Origin: Sphacelaria rigidula
Taxonomy: Eukaryota > Phaeophyceae > Sphacelariales
Assembly (NCBI GenBank): GCA_964200075.2
Contig: CAXNAA020000016.1
Location: 1-36,727 of the forward strand
DNA length: 36,727 nt
Direction: 5' to 3'
Translations under genes and position numbers: made by a program
Notes under the pieces: generated by a model
What the model saw: the letters and a program-made list of their open reading frames with translations, nothing else
Databases searched by the model: none
Told to the model about the DNA's origin: nothing
Shown: positions 10,999-21,110 of the stretch, in pieces
Position numbering within the stretch: the stretch's first letter is position 1
Layout: the number at the start of each line of letters is the position of its first letter

Positions 10999-11698
10999 TT
11001 AAACCATTGCGCTGGTTTAGAGGAGGTACTTCGCGATGAAGAGCAATACTCGTCCATGATGTGTCAGGTATCGGTTGGTGCTGACGGCTTGTAGTCTGGT
11101 GCATACTTGTAGGTGAAAACTTACACTTTGTAGGTGATATTTGTTGCTCCGTGTAGTTATATGGTTCACGTGAGGCGTAGAGTAGGATGCTGCAGCGAAA
11201 TGCAGTCAAGGTTGTTTAGCTGAGCTCCTTGGTTCCTTCGTGCATGCCATCTATAGGTTCAAGTCGCCTTTCCCGAGACTAGCGGTTACGGTCGCGCAAA
11301 CCGATAAACCCCGCGGTAGAGGAAACAGAGAGGCGAGAGCGAGATCGAGGAAGCTCCCTCTGTGTTCGCTCATCGCAACATACGTTGAGTGCGTTCCTGA
11401 TTGTATGCCAAAGTCTAGCCCGCCATAGTACGTTGTACGTATGGGGGTGGGAGGGCTATGGACAATCTGGGAAGGAGTTCCGAAGACCGCTTCCTATAGC
11501 TGGGAAACGGCCTCTCTGAGAACCGGATCATTCAAGCCTTCCGCCGTTTTGGCGGAATACGGGCCTCGGCATAGTAGACCTCCTCTGAAAGATCTGCTTT
11601 GCTTTTCAGTAAGGTTTTAGCGCACTGTCCCGTCTTCCGTACGACCAGTTCTACGTTTTGCCGCATTTTGAAGCTGTGTGTCTGCTTTCCCGCCGCAG

Positions 11699-11779
11699 GT
11701 GGTATGATTTTAATTCACAGCAACGTCACCATCGATGGCGATATGACTCTCGCCAACAACATTGCAGGAGAGACTGGAG
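11699..11779 (+). CDS. Cassette exon 4 (beta-helix repeat), 81 nt, phase 1-1
   Basis: Acceptor CCCGCCGCAG, donor GGAG/GTGAGA. It encodes 27 residues that start Gly-Met-Ile-Leu, contain VTIDGDMTLANNIAG and close Gly-Gly. Upstream of the acceptor only the last 30-35 bp resemble the other exon units; before that the sequence belongs to a different repeat block (11438-11640), so this unit is a recombinant. Even with that change the splice-site context is retained. The unspliced frame is open from 11599 to 11910. Confidence 0.6.
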
Positions 11780-12134
11780 GTGAGACACGATTTGTTCCTA
11801 GGAACATTCAGCACGCAGCAATGTCGTCGAGGCAAAGTGGTGATATTGGCGGACCGTCATCGCGGAAGTTGTTAATGCACACTTGTGGCGATATCCTAAA
11901 TATAGAATAGTACGGAGCAGTAAGGTCGAAAGCCCCGTCGAGTCGTCCATGGGTATGTGTATCGCTGTAGACACGTATTACATAATAGCTGTGTCGATTG
12001 TTGTACGTTATTGTGAGGAATTTGATCGTAGTGCCGCTTCATGTTTCCACCAAACTCACGCTGGTCATGACCGCTGTGTCGGCCTCCAGTATCCCGTGAG
12101 CTCTGAATAGCATAGGAGCTGTGTAGAGGAGGTG

Positions 12135-12341
12135 TAATGCGTGACAGGACCGTGTGGTAAGGGGACCGCGTTGTAGTTCGAACCACCTCAGGGCCGACGT
12201 TTGTCAAAACCAATCGGGCCAGTCCCTGCAGGAACCACGCCCCTGACCTTAACCCCAACACTAACCCTCACCCTGACGCCTACCATAGGGATGCTGAGAT
12301 TTCGATGTGGTCCCCTAACCACGCGGTCCTCTAACGCATTA
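12135..12341. mobile_element. 207-bp terminal-inverted-repeat element (MITE-like)
   Basis: Inverted ends of about 33 bp (12135-12167 and 12309-12341) both read inward from TAATGCGT and pass through AGGACCG and AGGGGACC. It interrupts the motif GTGTAGAGGAGGTACTTCGCGG, which is whole in sibling units near 2790 and nearly whole near 15100 and 17540, so the empty site can be read directly. After the element AAAGGTACTTCGCGG follows, so part of AGGAGGT appears duplicated imperfectly. The centre holds degenerate CCCTAA-like tracts (12248-12284). No coding capacity. Confidence 0.7.
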
Positions 12342-13560
12342 TAAAGGTACTTCGCGGTAAAGGGCAATACTCGTCCATGATGTATCAGGTACTGGTTGGT
12401 GCAGGCGACCTGTAGTCTGGTGCATACTTGGAGGTATAAACCTACACTTTGTAGGTGATATTTGTTGCTCCGTGTAGCTATAAGGTCAAAGTGAGGCGTA
12501 GAGTAGGATGCTGCAGCGAAATGCAGTCAAGGTTGTTTAGCTGAGATTCTCAGTATGTATGTGCATGCCATCTATCGGTTCAAGCCGTTTTTTCCGAGAC
12601 TAGCGGTTACGGTCGCGCAAACCGATAAACCCCGCGGTAGAGGAAACAGAGAGGCAAAGCGAGATCGAGGAAGCTCCCTCTATGTCCGCTCATTGCAACA
12701 TACGTGAAGTGCGTTCCCGGCTGTATGCCGAGGTCTAGCCCGGGTAGGAGGGTTATGGACAATCTGGGAAGGAGTTCCTGAGGCCGCTTCTCATGGTCAG
12801 CAACAGGTATCTCTGGGAACCGGATCATTCGAATCTTTCATCGCGGAGGTTTGGCGGAATACGGGTCTTGGCGCAGGAGGCCTCCTCTGAAGGATCTGCT
12901 ATGCTTCCAATAGGATTCTGGCGCACTGTCCCGTCGGATTCCCGATTTTTCCAGTCGCCCCAAACATCTCCGAGTTGTCGAGGGAAAGCACGTGTTTTCC
13001 CGACAACTCAAACAGCTTTAGGGCGGCCGAAAATCAGGAATCCGGCCAAAAGTGAAACTGGCGTTCCGGAAATCGGGGAAGTGCGCTAGAATCCTCTTGG
13101 AATACATAGCAAATATTTCAGAGGAGGCGCTATCCGCCAAGGCCCTTCATCCACCAAAGCTCCGTGATGAAGGGCTCAAAAAAGGCAGTTCTCACGAAGT
13201 CCGTTTTCCGGCTGTTAGAAGTGGCCTGAGTATGTGTAATAGTGCAGGTGTGGAAGATACCGGTCGGACCATTGTCATCCACCAATCTCACATACCGAAG
13301 TGCAATGCATCGAAGTCTTCTATGTTGATTCCAATGATAGCATCTACCATGCAGTCCACACGCAAGAGCGCAGGAGGTCAAGACTTGAGACAAACACCTT
13401 GATTGTAGCGTTCTGTGGGAAACCGCGGGAACGGCAGCGGGCATTCTTACATGTTCGGGCCGCAGCCAACCCATTCCACAGGGATATTGCGGACTCGGCG
13501 TATTTGGCTCTCACCTATAGTCGAAGCTACATGTCTGCCAGCTAGCTTGGATGCGGGATC

Positions 13561-13650
13561 TGTGACGGTTTCAGAGACAACCAACTAGACTACTGACCAG
13601 TCAGCGCTGACTAGTCAGTAGTCTAGTTGGTTGTCTCTCGAACCGTCACA
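13561..13650. mobile_element. 90-bp near-perfect palindromic insertion with 4-bp target duplication
   Basis: Two 45-bp arms meet with no spacer at AGTCAGC/GCTGACT and differ at only three positions by hand alignment. The ends are TGTGACGGTT and AACCGTCACA. GATC lies on each side (13557-13560 and 13651-13654), whereas duplication copy A has a single GATC at 1832-1835 in otherwise matching flanks (GATGCGGGATCGCACCCG). This is a clean filled-versus-empty-site comparison. It is too short to encode anything. The TGT...ACA ends with a 4-bp duplication would fit Ginger-type or other integrase-mobilised elements; the family is not established. Confidence 0.85.
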
Positions 13651-13805
13651 GATCGCACCCGAAAGGGAAATTGCGGCGGAAACGTTCACGAATGTTGGAG
13701 CACTTCTCCCTGCTCTTTGGTGCCATGCTTGATGCTGCTTTCAGGAGAGGGTTGTGCATCGTGACGACGTATCTCGATTCGAACGCGATATCCCATCCCC
13801 TGAAT

Positions 13806-14287
13806 GATTGTACCCCCTATCGAATCATACCAGTGACGTGAGGAGGTAAAAGGGTAACTCGGTGGATGTGACTACGTTGTCCTACTAAAACAGCTCCTGT
13901 TGAGAAAGTTTGAAACCGTTCCACCCGCACCTCGGACGAGAGATGGGGTTCTAGCCATCGCTAGCCCGCTGTAAATTAAGCACAACGCCAGTCATGACGA
14001 GTGTGCCAATTCCGAACGATACGATGAAATCAATCCACCAACGGCCCAGTGTAGGTTGTAACCCGCAGCGCTGCGAAAAGAGCATATAGTGTCGACGACG
14101 GCCCGACGATCGATCGTCGCCAAAGGGAAAGGAGGGGGCGACAGATCTCCGCACATCTTGGTACTTGCTTCACGCAAGGATGGCGGGCCCTACTGAATGT
14201 AGCCACAGCATCCCCGGTGCGTGCTCAAATGAAGCAATACTGTGCAGCTCACCGCGAACGACACTATGATGGAAACGCCTCGATAGT
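13806..14287. other. About 480-bp segment present only in duplication copy B
   Basis: Copy A passes directly from CCTGA to CGCCGTTC near 1989. Copy B has about 480 bp between the same two landmarks. It begins near ATGATTGTACCCCCTATCG and ends near GAAACGCCTCGATAGT. No clear inverted ends or target duplication were seen, so it may be either an insertion in B or a deletion in A. No gene was recognised. Confidence 0.5.
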
Positions 14288-14627
14288 CGCCGTTCAAGTG
14301 AAGCTCAAATCATAGAGACTTTGGGGTAGCATTCAGTGAATGGAGAGACACTGCTGTCTCCGACGCGGTGTTTCGGGGAGCCCCGAACAAATCACCGTGT
14401 ATTCAGCGCGGTATCATTTGCAATCCTTCGTTTTTGTTTCGGTGTTCTGCTACCATCCGTCACTACGACAGAACGAGTGTGTAGGTAAGAGCATCGAAAG
14501 GCAAGGACACTGTCGTCGTGGAGTGTCCCACCTCACGCGGCGTATTCTAACTGATACGTGTTGCAGATGTGTAACAACCGGGCACCCAGGCGCATTTTGA
14601 AGCTGTATGCCCGTTCCCCCGCCGCAG

Positions 14628-14708
14628 GTGCCATCATTGTACTCGGCAGCAACATCACGATCGACGGCGACATGACTTTCGCCGACAACGCTGCAGGAGT
14701 TAACGGAG
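14628..14708 (+). CDS. Cassette exon 5 (beta-helix repeat), 81 nt, phase 1-1
   Basis: Acceptor CCGCCGCAG, donor GGAG/GTGAGA. It encodes 27 residues that start Ala-Ile-Ile-Val, contain ITIDGDMTFADNAAG and close Asn-Gly-Gly. It is the paralogue of exon 2 in the segmental duplication, and it has both the extra codon and the conserved core that exon 2 lacks. The unspliced frame is open from 14558 to 14860. Confidence 0.6.
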
Positions 14709-15241
14709 GTGAGACACGATGTGTTCCTAGGCACATTCAGCATGCAGCAATGCGGTCATCGACGGCAAGGCTATATCACTGCCGAACCGTCATAACCAAA
14801 GTTGTTGGTGAAGACTCGTGGCGATATCCTAAAGGCAGAAAAGTATGGACCATGTCATGAAACCATCATAACGCCACGGGAACACGCGCTGGACGGCAGC
14901 AGGTAAGGTTTGAAACTCCCACCGAGCAGTCTAAGGGTATATGTATGGTTGTAGACACATGCGTGTGTCGATCGTTGTGCGTTGTTGTGGGGAATTGGAT
15001 CGTAGTGTCGTCTACTGTTTCCGCCGAATCAATGCGGGTCATCATCGGTTTCTCGGCCTCCGATATTCTGTGAGCTGTTAATAGCGTTGGACTGGGGTAG
15101 ATGAAGTGCTTCGCGGTGAAGGGCAATACTCGTCCATGACGTACCAGGTACCGGTTGGTGCAGGCGACCTGTAGTCTAGTTTATACTTGCAGGTATAAAC
15201 CTACACTTTGTAGGTGATGCATGTTGCTCCGTGTAGCTTGT

Positions 15242-15840
15242 AGTTAGTTCTGGCAAGGACCTCCTTGCTAACCTGGGTTCAAAGTTTACACCTGGTTCAC
15301 TTATTCACGGTTTAATTGACTTGCTTCAGTCTCTCAAATAGCATGAGTACCCTATACACTCGGTTCGAGTACCTTGCTCGTATTTTCTAATTCCAGATCA
15401 AACAAGTTACCTCCATAGGTTTGAATATGTTCCGTCTGCGACCCGCAACATGATAACGGAGTTCCAGCCAACAGTCAGCCCCTATGGTTTGCGGATGCGC
15501 CGTCAGCCATCATAGAGACGATACGTCCGCGACGTGTAAGGAGATCGACCCCCTTCTTCAGCTTCAGCGTTTTGAAATGGACACGATAGTATGAAGAACG
15601 GCCGGATGATTCTACTTGCAACAGGCTCGAAAAGAGACGACATGGTTCCTATATCACGGTGTGTACTACACGCGGAAGACAGCAGACTCGAACATGGAAG
15701 CACCACAGGCCCAGATGCATGGTCCACCAACGCACACTGCGGCACGCGGCAAAGGATACGAAGATGATGAACGCTGCGGCGCTCCCATTTTGGTGAAAAC
15801 AGGGAATGGAGAGGATACATGACAGAGTGCTCTCACATAA
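15242..15840. other. Spacer without recognisable gene
   Basis: The leader repeat is broken off at about 15241 and the next exon unit only becomes recognisable at about 15841. The sequence between has no counterpart in other units. Short open frames on both strands (for example minus 15820-15503) have no recognisable domain. Probably inserted or residual spacer. Confidence 0.4.
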
Positions 15841-16136
15841 GGGGAAAACCGATATTTTGGTCCCATGCTACGGGGAGCTTCGAACGTCCTACCGTGTCTC
15901 CAGCGCGAAAATATCTGCAACCGTGTTTTTTGCACAGATGTTCCGCTGTTATCTATTCCTCAGACTGCACGGGTGTTCACTGTAGCGCATCGAAAGGCAA
16001 GCATTACCATCGTGGCGTACCTCGCCTCCGACGGAGCACATTCCGACTGTTTTGCAAAAACAAACTAGTGACAAACCAAAAAACCCGTCATCCATGCGCG
16101 TTTGAACGCTGTGTGCGGCCTTTTTTCCCGCCGCAG

Positions 16137-16217
16137 GTGCTCTCGTTTTATCTTCCAGCAACGTCGCCATCATGGGCTATATGACTCTCACCAACAACAC
16201 TGCAGGAGAGGATGGAG
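16137..16217 (+). CDS. Cassette exon 6 (beta-helix repeat), 81 nt, phase 1-1, most diverged
   Basis: Acceptor TTTTTTCCCGCCGCAG with a longer pyrimidine tract; donor GGAG/GTGAGA. It encodes 27 residues that start Ala-Leu-Val-Leu, contain VAIMGYMTLTNNTAG and close Asp-Gly-Gly. The core TIDGDMT has become AIMGYMT, but the frame, both splice sites and the Asn-Asn pair are kept. Unlike its siblings, the surrounding unspliced frame is not open, which favours reading the conserved part as an exon. The flanking unit is also strongly diverged. Confidence 0.55.
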
Positions 16218-16310
16218 GTGAGATACAATGCACTCCTAGCACGTTGAGTATGGCGCAATGCGCTCATCGATGGCAAAGCGATAGTACTCCCGAACCGTCA
16301 TCGTAATTTG

Positions 16311-17240
16311 TTTTTATCACCGAAACCTCATGAGGATACAATACACTAGTTTTCATCTGAAAATATGATATTTTAGTCGTTTCTTGTGGTCGGGGATATT
16401 CGAAAGTGTATTCACTATCCCCGCTCTTTCTAGTGAACGTTTGATCCCACAGTTTGGGGACCGGGAGTGACTAGGCATCTCCTCCACATTCCAAAAAAAG
16501 ATCACATTTGGGCCCATTGTTAGATGATTCACGGGATGTCCAGTTTTCGTGAATCCTGACACTACCCAGCCCCAGAGTCTGACCCTTGAGTATTTTTGCT
16601 CGATTGAAGCAATCTCAATCGTTTCCGTGAACAAGTGATTTTTGGTTTTTCAAGTTTCACCTATATATTGCGCTGGAGCCGAAAAACTGTGTTGTGCGGA
16701 CCAGTGGCGGTCGATAACACCCCCTGATGAACAAGGTACTTCATCCATATCACCCCGACTACACCAGTTGAGGATTCTGTTCTGAGCACGATCTCCTTCT
16801 TTTCCCAATATCTGTCGACGCTACGACTTTTCAAGTGCGTAGGACGGGTACTACACGAGAAAATTCAGAAAAGTACCCAACAACGAAAATTGCTCAACGG
16901 TGCTCCGCATGGTACAGGTGGGGGTGAACCACTTCCTATCACTCTGATGAATGATTTTATGAACCCCTTCTTTGTCTCTTTACATATTGATTGCGCTGGA
17001 GCCGACAAGAAATGTGATTTGGACCAAAAACGATCGACAACACCCTGCCATTTCAGCTCGTGAGTCGTTTAATATTGAGCGCAGAGACAATTTTTGTTCC
17101 GGAATGTGGAGCGTATGCTCAGTACCTCCGGACTCCCACACGTTGGGATCAGCCGTTTGCTGGGATGAGCGATGGCACGCGAGAAAACCGTTAGAAATCG
17201 CCGACTACGAAGAATTGCACAAGTCTTCTACTTCAGATGA
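16311..17240. other. About 930-bp segment interrupting the exon-6 unit, with an internal direct repeat
   Basis: The unit reads to about CGAACCGTCATCG near 16302 and its tail resumes near 17241-17270 (CACCTCAGTGAATCACCAGAACGTCATGG). The insert contains two copies of a roughly 60-bp sequence around TTGCGCTGGAGCCGA (16665-16725 and 16989-17047), both followed by CAACACCC-like sequence. No gene or clear element ends were seen. Confidence 0.45.
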
Positions 17241-17850
17241 AAAGTACTACAGTACGCGCAGCACCTCAGTGAATCACCAGAACGTCATGGGACCGCGTGC
17301 TGAGTGGCGGCGGGCTCGCGATGCCATCGTCGAATCGACCCATCGTTGAAAACCTCCACCGAGTAGTCGAAGAGATATGTATCGTTGGACGCACGCAGGC
17401 GTGTCGGTCGTTGTGTGTTGTTGTGGCGATTTTGATCGTAGTGCCGTTTCGTGTTTCCGCCGAACGCATGCGAATCACGTTCGCTGTGTCGCGTTCCAGT
17501 ATCCTGTGAGCTCTGAAAGGGATACTGGAGCCGAGGAGGTACTTCGCGGTGAAGGGCAATACTCGTCCGTGATGTATGAGGTACGAGTTGGTGCTGACGA
17601 CCTGTAGTTTGGTGCATACTTGTAGGCATGAACCTACCCTTTGTAGGTGGTATTTGTTGCTCCGTGTAGCTATATGGTTCAATGGGGCATAGCTTGAGAA
17701 ACTGCAGCAAAACGCCGTCAGGGTTGCTGAACTCAGTTCCTTTGTGCATGCCATCGCTTCAAGTCGCCTTTTCCGAGAGCAGCGGTTGCGGTCGCGCAAA
17801 CCGGGGAACCCCGCAGTGGAGAAAACAGAGAGGCAAAGGCTATTGAAAAT

Positions 17851-18338
17851 ATGGCTGTGGGTTGAGTACCACACACAGTGTTCAAACTTTCAACTTGACG
17901 GGAACGATCGGTTCAACTCGTGAACCCAGCTCTAACAGGGGAGCTCGCAGAGGCTGCATGCACAGTGTTGGGTAAACCCTTGCTTCGTGCAAAAAAAGAA
18001 TAGAATAGATGGTTTACACTCGGCGCTTCACCTGGTCGAACACAGAATAAAATACAATAAAACGCCTGGTTTCTTATTCACGCAGAAGCGGATGACACGC
18101 TGATAGGCTTGTTGAGTAGATAAAAATAGAGGGTGAACACAAGATGCTCTCTCCGAAAAGTGTCCTATCTCCACAAAATATTTTGAATCATGAACGGTAC
18201 GGCTCAAGTTATACAACCATGAACTGTACATCCACCAAATCTTGATGCTACAGATTCTTCCGCTCAAGCTCTTCGCTATTCGGGCACTGATAGTTCAATC
18301 TGTCCATTCATCCTCATATACGGCTAAACCCGTTCGTA
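17851..18338. other. No recognisable feature
   Basis: The last unit of the exon array fades out at about 17850. The following sequence up to the CTATTG-rich region shows no repeat, splice-site-bounded exon or open frame with a recognisable domain. Confidence 0.4.
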
Positions 18339-19277
18339 CTGCCCGTATTAGGTAATAGGCTGGACAATAGACGGCATCTATTGCAATAGCAATAGAATCT
18401 GCTGCAGGAAATGCCAATATTGTCGCCCATAATGGCCATCAATCGGCAAGTTTCTCCTTCTATTGTCGTCGGCAATGTCTATCGATATATCTGTTTCTCA
18501 CACTCTTGTCCGGGCAGCAGTCTGTTGTGGCGATGGATAGTTTTTCGAATCTACTGATGACGGCGATGACTCTCGATAGACGGCGTGCCAAATCTATTGA
18601 CGACGATAATGGCTATTGACAGATGGTATACCAATTCGTTTGATGACGGCAATCGCTATTGATATAGATTGCGTACAAAATCTATGCATGGCGACAATGA
18701 ACATAGATCGATACATACCAGAATCTACTGTGGTATGCAACGCCAACCGATAGATATTATCTGTCTATTGTCACACCTACATCGCAACATACTACGTGTA
18801 CAGCATATTATACTCCGTTAAAGTACAATAGAGAAGTCGCAGATGGACACGCAGTGGGTATATAATGCGTATACTCGTGAATATATGGCGTCCCGTTTCT
18901 ACAATTTTGGAAAGCTTGTATCTTGTAGGAATCTGCAATAAGTGTGGACGAACGTTTACGAGTTTTGTTGGTGGTGTGGTATTGGTACCTGTGGTTGTCC
19001 CTGTGATGGACCTGAGCGCCTACAGTACTTTTGTGTGTGGGTGAGATGTGCTTACAACCTGGACAATAGACTATGTAATAGAACATTGGCGCTGCAATAG
19101 CCCCAAAAGTTTGACTATCAATATTCACTGTCAGTCATAATAGACTGGCATCAATGTCTATCAACAGCTATTGTAGGCGACACTAGATTCGAGACAAGAG
19201 ACAGAATGTATCATTGCCGTGACAATGGAGCGGCCAAGCTGTCTGTCGATGTATTTTTTTTTGTTGCAATAGGCGTT
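18339..19277. repeat. CTATTG/CAATAG-rich region with diverged 43-44-bp repeats
   Basis: At about 18550-18740 four degenerate units of 43-44 bp follow each other, each starting near AATCTATTGA and containing GACGRYRATGR. They look like the reverse-strand version of the cleaner 43-bp array at 19278-19492: CTATTG and CAATAG words sit in opposite order. The words GGACAATAGAC occur at about 18362 and 19060. The layout could be a large element with repetitive inverted sub-ends. No coding capacity. Confidence 0.45.
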
Positions 19278-19492
19278 GAATTGCGGTCACCAATGTCTAT
19301 TGCTAACCACAATAGGATCCATCACGCGGCCACCAATACATATTGTTGGCCACAATAGGATCTAAATTGTGCCCACCAATGTCTATCGAGGGTCGCAACA
19401 TCATCTGAATCGCGGCCACCGATGTATATCGCTGGTCACAATGCAATCTGAATCGCGGCCACCAATATCTATTGCTGACCACAAAAGTAGCT
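19278..19492. repeat. 43-bp minisatellite, five units
   Basis: Units at 19278, 19321, 19364, 19407 and 19450 are each exactly 43 bp and share GCGGCCACCAATRTCTATTG with CCACAATAGGATCT-like ends. A sixth starts at 19493 and fades after about 16 bp. There are no unique spacers between constant repeats, so this is not a CRISPR-like array. Confidence 0.85.
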
Positions 19493-19730
19493 GAATGGCG
19501 CCGGTCACTAGCGCTATGTATGCACATTTTTCGGTGCATATTTCCACCTTATTCTACATAAGCTATGACCAGCTTTCGCCTCAGGTAGGTTTGTGTTCAT
19601 GTGTGAGGGTTATTGCCGTTGATACCACAAGACCATTGCTGAGGGTGATATGTTCATCAAATCCTATCGTTGGCGTCCCTGGCTATCGATAGGTGCTTCC
19701 GAGAACAATCGGTTGTTAACGGCAATGACC

Positions 19731-19754
19731 ATATATATATATATGTATATATAG
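19731..19754. repeat. (AT)n microsatellite
   Basis: A short run of alternating A and T with one G interruption (ATATGTATATATAG). Confidence 0.8.
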
Positions 19755-21110
19755 ATACACACAAGGTTCTCCTTTGGGAGGTTGGTACTGGCCTCCCGGG
19801 GGTGACGCAAGTCGAAAATATACCAGTGCTATTCCTTTTCCATATTATGAAGGCATTTGTGTGGGAGAATATGTACCTTCCAGAGTATACTGTCATATTC
19901 CGCACTTTCAATTGTCTCAGACCAAGAGCGGAGATCATCACGGGAAGAGGGGTGGGCACTTCCAGCATGAAAAGCTCGCGTTACGGGCGGTGTGCGGAGC
20001 TGGGGAAAGCACCATCGTGCACGAGACCCTTCACAGCACACATCGCACGTGATTGCTACTGAAAAAGACCGCGTCCCGGTAGTACAAGGCGAACTTGTGT
20101 AAGGTTCTCTACGTGCCGACCCAACCCCGCGCGCACGGATTTCAAATCACACTTGGTAGACCTAAATAGATGTACGTAAACAATGATTGGTACTCGATTT
20201 TATTTGATTTCCGACTGAAGAAAGTTCCGAGAAAAATAATGATTTGTGGCAGGTGAGCAGTGGTGAGTAGTAGACCCAGCTCATCCGGAACGTGTTTTGG
20301 TCCAAAATTGGCTCAAATGGGTCGATTTGAGCTCTCGCAACGCACGCTTTAGTTGAGAAACACTCTGCACCCCCCTTGCCCGAGGGTTCTCGGTATGCCT
20401 TTGTCGGTGTTAGGGTTGGGGTTAGCGTCAGGGTTGGCGGTATCTCCATAATACCAACCATTGTTTACGTACATTTCTTTAGGTCCCCTCTGTGAAGTAC
20501 GTGCGTAGGGATGCACCCCTGTCACAAGGACATCTCTGTCATCCCTGTCACAAGGACATCCCTGCGCCGGTACTCGCAGGTGCATCCTGTGAGGGAACTC
20601 TCTGTTACGGGTTGCATGATCACAAGGATTTCGGAACCCCCTGCGCTGGTCCTCCACAACAGGTGACCCACAGTAGTGGGGACATTTGCCCGCGTATGTG
20701 CCTTGTTCAACTCACCAACGGCTCATTGCATGATCTTGTGTTTGCTGCTGACTGAGGCGAAGGCGATGTTCAATGGTTTTCAACTGCATACTTGTAGTCT
20801 TCGTGCTCCCAAATCAACGAAAACGCGAACAAAATCATGGTGAAAAAGTACCCCACCATGAAAAGGCTTTTGTGGTTCGGGCTCCTGTTTGAAGTTTTCC
20901 ATCATTTTGGAGAGGGTTGTATGGTTCGGGATCGACACCCCGCGAAAAAGAGCCAGTGTGGGCGACTTTCGATGGCCAGAATATGCGCCACAGGTATTAG
21001 ATGACACCCAAACCTGAAAGGTAATGTACCGCTGCACCTTCTTCGTGCACTGAAAAAAAAAGCGCGTGATAAGACACCTTGCCGCCTGAGGAAACTCGAC
21101 AAGAGTGGTG
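19755..21110. other. No confident gene; short repeats only
   Basis: There is a near-duplicated word CTGTCACAAGGACATC at 20520 and 20544, and degenerate TTAGGG-like sequence at 20409-20440. Open frames exist (plus 19774-20052; minus 21208-20780) but show no domain, no repeat-family signature and no splice context that I recognise. The frame 19774-20052 is compositionally the most protein-like and could be an exon of unknown identity. Confidence 0.35.

Larger units (their letters stand above)
3621..11002. mobile_element. Nested 7.4-kb insertion inside the exon-3 repeat unit
   Basis: The unit reads normally to about 3620 (CGCTGTAGAC) and then departs; the unit tail (CATTGCGCTGGTTTAGAGGAGG) resumes at about 11003. 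About 150 bp of the unit, present at about 2640-2768, is missing, so insertion came with a deletion or happened in several steps. The block holds, left to right, an inverted-repeat segment, a decayed antisense copia element between direct repeats, and a TTAA-flanked element that abuts the right direct repeat. Confidence 0.7.
12743..15199. repeat. Segmental duplication, copy B
   Basis: Collinear with 985-2892. Relative to copy A it has gained the 90-bp palindrome at 13561-13650 and about 480 bp at about 13806-14287. Outside these the two copies align with moderate divergence. It contains cassette exon 5. Apart from that exon no gene was recognised; reading frames in 13052-13545 correspond to frames in copy A but are broken differently, so I do not call them. 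Confidence 0.8.
221..17850 (+). repeat. Array of diverged repeat units carrying one cassette exon each
   Basis: Blocks recur in the same orientation. A leader beginning TTTGTAGG(T/A)GG lies at about 223, 2893, 11125, 12443, 15200 (truncated) and 17639. A second block containing GCGGTTACGGTCGCGCAAACC lies at about 11281, 12601 and 17783. A third, with GGGAGGG(G/C)TATGGACAATCTGGG, lies at about 1000, 11447 and 12745. An exon-bearing block lies at about 345-985, 2025-2890, 3035-3620, 11641-12442, 14335-15199 and 15841-16310, with an exon-less tail at 17241-17638. Copies differ by many substitutions, so the array is old. Sequence between exons is read as intron or spacer. The unit order is irregular, which suggests unequal exchange followed by insertions. 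Confidence 0.75.

Noticed and set aside
12248-12284. Interstitial telomere (also 20409-20440)
   Set aside because: CCCTAA/TTAGGG words are degenerate and few, and at 12248 they lie inside a small inverted-repeat element; no true telomere array.
17266-17874. 202-codon minus-strand frame, with similar open frames at 2545-2934 and 14866-15126
   Set aside because: They arise from the same repeat block, but a second antisense frame is open over much of the same stretch (17285-17749), so openness reflects low stop density rather than coding. No domain was recognised.
19278-19492. CRISPR-like array
   Set aside because: The whole 43-bp unit is repeated and degenerate, with no unique spacers; the context is eukaryotic.
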